DNA of 6,624 bases. Origin: Chitinophagaceae bacterium. GTDB lineage: Bacteria > Bacteroidota > Bacteroidia > Chitinophagales > Chitinophagaceae. The stretch's first letter is position 1. Every line of letters starts with the position of its first letter. The notes under the pieces are model-generated. The model was not told the origin of the DNA. It saw nothing but the letters and a program-made list of their open reading frames with translations, and did no database searches. This document shows, piece by piece, positions 1 through 4,935 of this stretch. Position numbers and translations under genes: made by a program. Location: the NCBI GenBank assembly GCA_018061385.1, contig JAGOUF010000137.1, positions 1 through 6,624 of the forward strand, in the 5' to 3' direction.

Positions 1-249
1 TTAACAGTACTCATTGCTACACTTGTATTGGTACAATTTTATGTTTTGCAATTTGGTTGGTGGTTTTGGTTAAGTGCAGTGTATTGTTTAACCACAATTG
101 TAATTCCTTTAGTACAAATATTTAACTTAACCATTAAAGCTCAAACTGCAGAGCAGTTTCATAAAATTAGCTCATTGGTGAAAGTGGTAATGTTAATGGG
201 CATTTTAAGTATGTTATTCTTTTACTTTATTCCTACAAAGTTGTTTTAG
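1..249 (+). CDS. C-terminal fragment of a membrane protein, probably UbiA-family prenyltransferase
   Basis: The frame is open from the first base and ends with TAG at 247-249, giving 82 visible residues; the start lies outside the window. Residues 1 to about 43 are almost entirely hydrophobic and could hold one or two transmembrane helices. A short polar loop follows (KAQTAEQFHKISSLVK, about 45-60), then a last helix to about residue 78. The pattern of a hydrophilic 'FHKISSLVK' stretch leading into a final helix resembles the end of UbiA-type polyprenyl or geranylgeranyl transferases of Bacteroidota, which are polytopic inner-membrane enzymes. No catalytic Asp-rich motif is visible because those lie upstream, so the family call rests on a tail-like resemblance only. 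The gene is convergent with the decarboxylase gene, with three bases between the two stop codons, and is probably unrelated to the pathway. Another polytopic membrane protein cannot be excluded. Confidence 0.55.
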   Translation, partial: LTVLIATLVLVQFYVLQFGWWFWLSAVYCLTTIVIPLVQIFNLTIKAQTAEQFHKISSLVKVVMLMGILSMLFFYFIPTKLF

Positions 250-252
250 TTT

Positions 253-1239
253 TTATATTCCTAACCACTGTTTTGCATTTGCAAACAATAATTTATCTTT
301 AATTGAATTGGATAAATTACTTTCTTCAATCAGTTTGCCAGGTTTGTGTTCACCTAAAGGAAAAGGATAATCGCTGCCCATGCAAATGTTGTTTTCGCCC
401 AATAAATCAACAATAAAATTTAAAGTGTTTTCATCATGTACCAAGCTATCAATCCAAAATTTACCAATATAATTTCTAGGGTTAATGGGGTTATCAATTG
501 CCACTAAATCTGGACGAACATTAAAACCATGTTCAATTCTACCAATTGTTATAGGGAAGCTTCCTCCTCCATGTGCAAAGGCAATTCTTAGGTTGGGAAA
601 TTGCTCAAATACACCACCAAAAATCATGGAACAAATGGCTCTGCTTGTTTCGGCTGGCATACCAACCAACCAAGGTAACCAATATTTTTGCATATCATTT
701 TCACCCATCATTTCCCATGGATGAACAAACAATGAACAACCTAATTTTTCGGCAGCAGCAAAAAAAGGAAAGAAATATTTATCGCTTAAATTTTTGCCAT
801 TTATGTTACTTCCAATTTCTAAACCTGGCATTTTTAATTCATTAACACAACGCTCCATTTCTTTAATGGCTAAGTCAATATCTTGTAAAGGAACTGTGCC
901 AATTCCAATAAATCTATTAGGGTGCTTGGTTACACTTTCAGCAATATGATCGTTAAAAAAACGAGATGTTTCATATCCGTCAACTGGCTTTGCCCAATAG
1001 TTAAATAAAACAGGAATAGTGCTTAAAACCTGCATGGTTACTTGGGTTTCATCCATCTCTTTTAAACGCAAATCAACCTCAAAACAATTGTTTTCAACAA
1101 CACGAAAAAGTGTATCGCCTTTCATCATGCAAGCTTCACAATTGCGATGTTCTAAGTGTATAAATTCTCCATAACCAAACTTCTTAACCCAGTTAGGCAT
1201 TGTTGGAGGCATTATGTGGGTGTGTATGTCTATTTTCAA
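253..1239 (-). CDS. nbaD: 2-amino-3-carboxymuconate-6-semialdehyde decarboxylase (ACMSD), amidohydrolase superfamily
   Basis: This enzyme removes CO2 from 2-amino-3-carboxymuconate semialdehyde to give 2-aminomuconate semialdehyde, diverting flux away from quinolinate. The protein has 328 residues, close to other ACMSDs, in a metal-dependent TIM barrel. Visible metal and catalytic candidates are H6 and H8 of the N-terminal DIHTHI motif, R46 in LFRVV, H173 in FVHPWE, H223 in FAHGGGSFP and D290 in MGSDYPFPLGE. These match the zinc ligands, the catalytic His and the substrate Arg known for Pseudomonas ACMSD. The chosen start is TTG at 1239-1237. An in-frame TAG (1275-1273) lies 12 codons upstream with no ATG, GTG or TTG between. 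The first internal ATG is Met10, which would delete the HTH metal site. The TTG sits two bases from the edge of an inverted-repeat arm, so an original ATG may have been altered there. The gene is last in the minus-strand group after the dioxygenase and an S23 gene. Confidence 0.93.
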   Translation of the reverse strand: MKIDIHTHIMPPTMPNWVKKFGYGEFIHLEHRNCEACMMKGDTLFRVVENNCFEVDLRLKEMDETQVTMQVLSTIPVLFNYWAKPVDGYETSRFFNDHIAESVTKHPNRFIGIGTVPLQDIDLAIKEMERCVNELKMPGLEIGSNINGKNLSDKYFFPFFAAAEKLGCSLFVHPWEMMGENDMQKYWLPWLVGMPAETSRAICSMIFGGVFEQFPNLRIAFAHGGGSFPITIGRIEHGFNVRPDLVAIDNPINPRNYIGKFWIDSLVHDENTLNFIVDLLGENNICMGSDYPFPLGEHKPGKLIEESNLSNSIKDKLLFANAKQWLGI

Positions 1240-1241
1240 GT

Positions 1242-1270
1242 AGTTAATTTGTTTATTGGTTAATTTAGTT
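1242..1270. repeat. Inverted-repeat arm (family A), distal to the S23 gene end
   Basis: This is the left arm, pairing with 1719-1748. A degenerate second copy follows at 1297-1316: ttattggtttagtaggtgga compared with 1253-1281, which keeps ttattggtt, agt and taggtgga but lacks two internal stretches. The octamer taggtgga is exact at 1274-1281 and 1309-1316. The second copy is inside the S23 reading frame and encodes its Pro-rich tail. Confidence 0.7.
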
Positions 1271-1288
1271 AACTAGGTGGATGTAACG

Positions 1289-1684
1289 TTATTGACTTAT
1301 TGGTTTAGTAGGTGGATTAAACTTAGAAGACTTAGATACAAATTTTATAAATGCATTTAACATCAATAATATTTTATCCGCTTCATTTAAAAGTTCAGTA
1401 CCAACACTTTCTTCAATAATTTTTCTACGTTTACATTTACTTAGCCAAGATTTTGTTTCTTGTAAAGAGCCTCGTGAATAAAAACAAAATTGTTTACTTT
1501 CTTTGTAATAAAATCTGCCATATCCTTCAGCTATATTAGCAGAAATTGAATCTGCAGATTTTGTAATTTGTTTGCCAATTGTATCTTTTTCAAATTGATT
1601 CCAAGTTGTAACAATATTCCAAATTTTATCAGAAAGCAATTCAGCCAAATTGTAAACTTCCAATTTTTCTAAAGTATAGTCCAT
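1289..1684 (-). CDS. S23-type four-helix-bundle protein (23S rRNA intervening-sequence protein family)
   Basis: This is a 131-residue protein of the S23/IVP four-helix-bundle family. The family was first seen encoded within intervening sequences of 23S rRNA genes and is related in fold to Avd of diversity-generating retroelements; a biochemical role is not established. The family signature is clear at about residues 44-58 (SADSISANIAEGYGR), followed by a KES-x-QF-x-FYSRGSLQE helix. The start is ATG at 1684; the TTG codon immediately before it (1687) is less likely. The gene sits 58 bp after the dioxygenase stop and 49 bp before the decarboxylase start, in the same direction as both, so it should be co-transcribed. 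The last residues, NPPTKPISQ, are encoded by a degenerate copy of the flanking repeat, so the tail looks repeat-derived rather than part of the fold. The protein is very divergent from the S23 domain at 4936, with little in common beyond the NIAEG(Y/F)GR core. Confidence 0.88.
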   Translation of the reverse strand: MDYTLEKLEVYNLAELLSDKIWNIVTTWNQFEKDTIGKQITKSADSISANIAEGYGRFYYKESKQFCFYSRGSLQETKSWLSKCKRRKIIEESVGTELLNEADKILLMLNAFIKFVSKSSKFNPPTKPISQ

Positions 1685-1718
1685 CAAATATTTGTTTAAA
1701 TAATCTTCCTTAACTATT

Positions 1719-1748
1719 GAACTAGTTAACCAATAAACCCAATTAACT
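1719..1748. repeat. Inverted-repeat arm (family A), proximal to the S23 gene start
   Basis: This is the right arm, pairing with 1242-1270. It contains the stop codon of the dioxygenase gene (1745-1743), so the repeat overlaps the end of that coding sequence. The core ttaaccaataaac (1726-1738) is the exact reverse complement of the core in the left arm. Confidence 0.7.
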
Positions 1749-2267
1749 TTTTTTAATTGGAGGCTGCATCACTGTTCCACATTTTTCACAGGTACGTTTC
1801 ATAGTATCTTCCCAAAATCTATTCATTACAGGAGGTAATTGTTTTACAATATCATCAACATGCAAAGTTTCTTCATATAATTTATTGCCACAGTTTTCGC
1901 AAAACCACATAAAGCCATCATCTTCAGTTTCTCTTTTCATTTCTATTACAAGTCCAACAGTATTTGCTCCTCTTTGTGGTGAGTGTGGTGTACGTGGAGG
2001 CAACAAAAACATATCACCTTGTTTAATATGAATGTCTTTAAACTCACCATCATCAATAATCTTCACCACAATATCTCCTTCAACCTGATAAAATAATTCT
2101 TCGGTTTCATTAAAGTGATAATCTTTTCTTGCATTTGGTCCACCAACAATCATTACAATAAAATTTTTAGCATTTACATACACACATTTGTTTCCCACAG
2201 GAGGCTTTAATAAATCACGATTGTCATCAATCCATTGTTGCAAATTAAAAGGAGCTAAAACTGCCAT
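1743..2267 (-). CDS. nbaC: 3-hydroxyanthranilate 3,4-dioxygenase
   Basis: This is a cytosolic, Fe(II)-dependent extradiol-type dioxygenase of the cupin fold. It opens 3-hydroxyanthranilate to 2-amino-3-carboxymuconate semialdehyde, the substrate of the decarboxylase encoded downstream. The protein has 174 residues, the normal length of the bacterial single-cupin form. Iron ligands match the family: H51 (YHFNETEE), E57 and H95 (PPRTPHSPQRG). Substrate-contact candidates are R47, R99 and E109. The C-terminal third has the second, rubredoxin-like metal site typical of bacterial enzymes, formed by C123-x-x-C126 and C160-x-x-C163. The start is ATG at 2267 with the expected MAVLAPFNLQQWID opening. 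It is first in the minus-strand group and divergent from the SDR gene across 243 bp. Its TAA stop lies inside an inverted-repeat arm. Confidence 0.96.
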   Translation of the reverse strand: MAVLAPFNLQQWIDDNRDLLKPPVGNKCVYVNAKNFIVMIVGGPNARKDYHFNETEELFYQVEGDIVVKIIDDGEFKDIHIKQGDMFLLPPRTPHSPQRGANTVGLVIEMKRETEDDGFMWFCENCGNKLYEETLHVDDIVKQLPPVMNRFWEDTMKRTCEKCGTVMQPPIKKS

Positions 2268-2329
2268 GATATAAAGTTTATAAGTTTAAAATATTTTTGT
2301 AACAAGCTGTAGAATTAATATGTAACATC

Positions 2330-2351
2330 CGTTGCGTCGCACTCTTCAACG
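2330..2351. repeat. Candidate dispersed intergenic repeat with short inverted ends
   Basis: The segment begins cgttgcgtcgcactcttc and ends in caacg, with 5-bp inverted ends (cgttg and caacg) around a 12-base centre. It is clearly richer in G and C than the surrounding non-coding DNA. Its central gcgtcgcactctt resembles a short motif I associate with Bacteroidota intergenic DNA, but that is from memory and only one copy is in the window. Confidence 0.3.
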
Positions 2352-2478
2352 TTCTGAAAATCATTGAACAATATACGTTTTATCATTTTCTGTTATTTAC
2401 CTTTCTATGCAATCATTTTAAAATTCAAAAAACGCAAGAAAAACGACCAACGAAAAACTAGAAACGTTCTTAATTCCT

Positions 2479-2486
2479 TACTTTCG
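2479..2486 (+). promoter_or_regulatory. Possible Bacteroidota -7 element for the SDR-led operon
   Basis: TACTTTCG at 2479-2486 matches seven of the eight positions of the Bacteroidota primary-sigma -7 consensus TAnnTTTG (counting the free ones) and ends 24 bases before the SDR ATG, which suits a short leader. No TTG of a -33 element is found at the usual 17-23 base spacing, so the call is tentative. Confidence 0.35.
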
Positions 2487-2510
2487 TAAAACTAACAACT
2501 GTTTACAAAG

Positions 2511-3296
2511 ATGAATATTTCCCTTCAAAATAAAACAGCAATTATTTGTGGTAGCACTCAAGGTATTGGTTTAGCATCTGCAATAGAAATGGCTGCACTT
2601 GGAGCAAATTGTTTTTTAATGGCAAGAAACGAAGATTCTTTAAAAGAAGCTTTAAAGCAATTAGATACTAGTTTAAATCAACAGCATGCCTATATTGTTG
2701 CCGATTTTGATAAACCCGAAACTGTTAAAGCTGCAATAGAAATTTTTGTACAAAACAATCAAGTACATATTTTAATAAATAATTCTGGTGGACCAAATGG
2801 TGGACCAATTGTTACAGCCAAAGAAGAAGATTTTATCAATACTTTTAATCGTCATCTTATTTGCAATCATATTCTTACAAAAGCTGTTGTGCCAAGCATG
2901 AAAGTAGCATGTTATGGTCGTATCATCAATATTATTTCAACTTCTGTAAAAATTCCGTTGAACAATTTGGGCGTGTCAAACACCATTCGTGGTGCTGTGG
3001 CAAGTTGGAGTAAGACAATGGCAAACGAATTGGGTCAGTTTAATATTACGGTGAACAATGTTTTACCTGGAGCAACATCAACAGGACGTTTAAAAAGTAT
3101 TATTGAAAATAATGCCAATAAAAAAAGTGTTGCAATTGATGATGTAGAAGAAGAAATGAAAAAAGAAATTCCTATGAAGCGTTTTGCAGAACCAAGTGAG
3201 TTAGCAAACGTTGTTGCATTCTTAGCTTCACCAGCTGCATCTTATATTAATGGAGTGAATATTCCTGTAGATGGTGGAAGAACAGGAGCAATGTAA
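2511..3296 (+). CDS. SDR-family protein with non-canonical active site (3-oxoacyl-ACP reductase-like)
   Basis: This is a 261-residue short-chain dehydrogenase/reductase-like protein. The Rossmann fold is clear, with a glycine motif GSTQGIG at 14-20, NNSGG at 90-94 (normally NNAG), and a C-terminal VNIPVDGG typical of the family. The catalytic region is unusual. Where most SDRs have Tyr-x-x-x-Lys, this protein reads S156-N-T-I-R160 just before GAVASWSKTMANELG. Tyr is replaced by Ser and Lys by Arg, while Ser143 or Ser145 could stand for the catalytic Ser. SDR-like subfamilies lacking the perfect tetrad are known among 3-oxoacyl-ACP reductase-like proteins, so this is probably inherited rather than decay. 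It is the first gene of the plus-strand group, 93 bp before the aldehyde dehydrogenase. Context suggests a role in 3-hydroxyanthranilate breakdown, but no standard step needs an SDR, so substrate and even redox activity are unassigned. Confidence 0.85.
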   Translation: MNISLQNKTAIICGSTQGIGLASAIEMAALGANCFLMARNEDSLKEALKQLDTSLNQQHAYIVADFDKPETVKAAIEIFVQNNQVHILINNSGGPNGGPIVTAKEEDFINTFNRHLICNHILTKAVVPSMKVACYGRIINIISTSVKIPLNNLGVSNTIRGAVASWSKTMANELGQFNITVNNVLPGATSTGRLKSIIENNANKKSVAIDDVEEEMKKEIPMKRFAEPSELANVVAFLASPAASYINGVNIPVDGGRTGAM

Positions 3297-3310
3297 CAAG
3301 GGTGTTAATT

Positions 3311-3396
3311 GGTTTATTGGTTAATTGGTTAACTGGTAGGTCGATTAACGAATAGGTTGCCACTAATTAACTAGTTAACGAATTAACCAATGAACC
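3311..3396. repeat. Compact inverted repeat / hairpin, family A, empty copy
   Basis: The arms at 3311-3337 and 3370-3396 match at 24 of 27 positions in inverted orientation, with a 32-base loop. The element fills most of the SDR-ALDH junction, and its right arm contains the ALDH start codon (3390-3392) and the next four bases. Its left arm shares the exact 15-mer gtttattggttaatt with the left arm of the S23-carrying element at 1242. There is no T-run after the stem, so it does not look like a rho-independent terminator. In the mRNA the ALDH start would be base-paired, which could affect translation or create an RNase III site. Confidence 0.8.
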
Positions 3397-4847
3397 TTTC
3401 AATACCAACACATCTTGAAAATTATATTGGGGGCAATTTTGTTGCTCCATTAAATAATCAATATCTCGATTGTATCAATCCTGCAACTGCAGAAGTATTT
3501 GCACAAATTCCAGATAGTAATGAACAGGATGTAGATGCAGCAGTACTTGCAGCCAAGAAAGCTTTCCAATTATGGAGTGTAACACCAATTGAAGAACGTT
3601 TTAAAATACTGAATAGAATTGCTGAATTGATTGATGAAAACTTAGAAGATCTTGCCCTTGCAGAAACAACAGATAATGGCAAACCTTTATGGCTTTCAAA
3701 AAGAATGGATATACCAAGAGCTTCTTCCAACTTTAGATTTTTTGCAACAGGTATTATGCACTTTGCTACAGAGAGTCACCACATGGAAGACAAAGCTGTG
3801 AACTATACCTTGCGTCAACCTATTGGAATTGTAGGTTGTATTTCTCCTTGGAATTTGCCTTTGTATTTATTTACTTGGAAAATTGCACCAGCCTTAGCAG
3901 CAGGAAATTGTGTAGTTGCAAAACCTAGTGAAGTAACACCTGTTACTGCTTATCTTTTATCAAAAATTTGTAAAGAAGCTGGCTTGCCAGATGGTGTGTT
4001 AAACATTGTTCATGGCAATGGTCTTAACTGTGGCGAATCCATTGTTAAACATAAAGAAATAAAAGCAATTTCGTTTACAGGAAGCACTAGGGCAGGAGAA
4101 AAAATTGCCTCCATTGCTGCTCCCATGTTCAAGAAATTATCATTGGAGTTAGGTGGTAAAAATCCAGCCATCATTTTTGCTGATTGTGATTGGGAAAAGA
4201 TGATGAGAGAAACCATTCGTTCTTCATTTACCAATCAAGGGCAAATATGTTTATGTACTTCTCGATTGTTGATTGAAGAAACTATTTATGAAAAATTCAA
4301 AGCTGAATTTATAGAAAAAGTTAAGCAATTAAAAGTTGGCAATCCGTTGGAAGAAGCTTCACGTCAAGGAGCAATTGTTAGTAAAGTTCATTTTGATAAA
4401 ATTATGCACTGCATTGAAGTTTCCAAACAAGAAGGTGGAACTATTTTATGTGGTGGCAATGCTGTAATATTAGAAGGGAAAAATGTAAATGGTTATTTTA
4501 TTGAACCAACTGTGATTGAAGGATTGGGTGCTAATACACAAACCAATCAAGAAGAAATTTTTGGTCCATTTGTATCACTTCAATCTTTTAAAAATGAAGA
4601 GGAAGCCTTGCAATTAGCCAATGCAACAAACTATGGATTGGCTGCAACTGTTTGGACGAACAATATTTCAAAAGCCAATCAAATAGCATTAAAAGTAGAG
4701 AGTGGAATTGTTTGGGTAAATTGTTGGTTGGTTCGTGATTTAAGAACACCATTTGGAGGAGTAAAAAATAGTGGGGTAGGTAGAGAAGGTGGTTGGGATG
4801 CATTGCGTTTCTTTACTGAACAGAAAAATATTTGCATTGAACTATAA
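3390..4847 (+). CDS. amnC: 2-aminomuconate semialdehyde dehydrogenase (ALDH superfamily)
   Basis: This enzyme oxidises 2-aminomuconate 6-semialdehyde to 2-aminomuconate with NAD+, the step after the decarboxylase. The protein has 485 residues, full length for the family. It shows the ALDH landmarks: PWN at 153-155, with N155 as the oxyanion Asn; AKPSE at 177-181; FTGST at 229-233; general base E253 in LELGGK; nucleophile C287 in NQGQICLC; and EEIFGPF at 388-394. The C-terminal VNCWLVRDLRTPFGG, followed by SGVGREGG, is characteristic of the aminomuconate/hydroxymuconate semialdehyde dehydrogenase group, where an Arg in this segment binds the substrate carboxylate. 2-Hydroxymuconate semialdehyde is the main alternative substrate, but the neighbours favour the amino form. 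ATG at 3390 is the first possible start, since TAA occurs in frame two codons upstream (3384-3386). The start is embedded in the right arm of a hairpin, and no Shine-Dalgarno sequence is visible. Confidence 0.93.
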   Translation: MNLSIPTHLENYIGGNFVAPLNNQYLDCINPATAEVFAQIPDSNEQDVDAAVLAAKKAFQLWSVTPIEERFKILNRIAELIDENLEDLALAETTDNGKPLWLSKRMDIPRASSNFRFFATGIMHFATESHHMEDKAVNYTLRQPIGIVGCISPWNLPLYLFTWKIAPALAAGNCVVAKPSEVTPVTAYLLSKICKEAGLPDGVLNIVHGNGLNCGESIVKHKEIKAISFTGSTRAGEKIASIAAPMFKKLSLELGGKNPAIIFADCDWEKMMRETIRSSFTNQGQICLCTSRLLIEETIYEKFKAEFIEKVKQLKVGNPLEEASRQGAIVSKVHFDKIMHCIEVSKQEGGTILCGGNAVILEGKNVNGYFIEPTVIEGLGANTQTNQEEIFGPFVSLQSFKNEEEALQLANATNYGLAATVWTNNISKANQIALKVESGIVWVNCWLVRDLRTPFGGVKNSGVGREGGWDALRFFTEQKNICIEL

Positions 4848-4860
4848 CAATTTAAAGAAT

Positions 4861-4890
4861 TGTTTGGGGTTGGGTGTTTGGAGTTGGTTT
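4861..4890. repeat. Inverted-repeat arm (family B), upstream of the S23 domain
   Basis: This is a G/T-rich arm built from near-repeats of tgtttgg(a/g)gttg. It pairs with 5365-5394 (24/30). It is followed by 45 A/T-rich bases up to the ATG at 4936, in which no Shine-Dalgarno sequence is seen. Confidence 0.7.
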
Positions 4891-4935
4891 GTTTTATTGT
4901 TAGGATAAAATTTCTTTAAAAGAATAAATTATACA

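Larger units (their letters stand above)
1242..1748 (-). mobile_element. Candidate S23-carrying palindromic element, family A, filled copy
   Basis: The S23 gene at 1289-1684 is bracketed by an imperfect inverted repeat with arms at 1242-1270 and 1719-1748. The arms share two exact blocks in inverted orientation. One is agttaatt (1242-1249 against 1741-1748) and the other is gtttattggttaa (1251-1263 against 1726-1738), followed by a looser match around tagtt. The same repeat occurs as a compact hairpin without a gene at 3311-3396, sharing the exact 15-mer gtttattggttaatt. The unit fills the whole junction: the right arm contains the dioxygenase stop codon, and the left arm ends two bases from the decarboxylase start. 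Mobility is inferred from the filled/empty pair. No transposase, reverse transcriptase or clear target-site duplication is visible. The boundaries are those of the recognisable arms. Confidence 0.5.
2268..2510. other. Divergent intergenic region between the two operon halves
   Basis: This 243-bp stretch separates the dioxygenase (minus) from the SDR (plus), so both promoters should lie here. I see no open frame of note. It holds a relatively GC-rich patch at 2330-2351 with a short inverted repeat, the octamer aacgttct twice (2348-2355 and 2463-2470), and a -7-like element for the plus strand at 2479-2486. I cannot identify a convincing minus-strand -33/-7 pair: the sequence just upstream of the dioxygenase is almost pure A/T. 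No operator for a kynurenine regulator (Lrp- or MarR-type) can be recognised by eye. Confidence 0.6.

Noticed and set aside
276..292. Small inverted repeat (gttttgca / tgcaaac) near the convergent gene ends as a terminator
   Set aside because: It is inside the decarboxylase coding sequence, is short with a bulge, and lacks a T-run in either direction.
485..845. Plus-strand open frames of 79 and 90 codons opposite the decarboxylase
   Set aside because: They lie entirely antisense to a well-supported enzyme gene, overlap each other in different frames and show no family motif.
1289..1684. Avd accessory gene of a diversity-generating retroelement
   Set aside because: Avd shares the S23 fold, but the window has no reverse transcriptase and no template/variable repeat pair with adenine-directed differences.
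3458..3730. Minus-strand open frame within the ALDH gene, and similar ones at 4010-4234 and 4588-4803
   Set aside because: They are complement shadows of the ALDH coding sequence with compositions expected from reversed codons.
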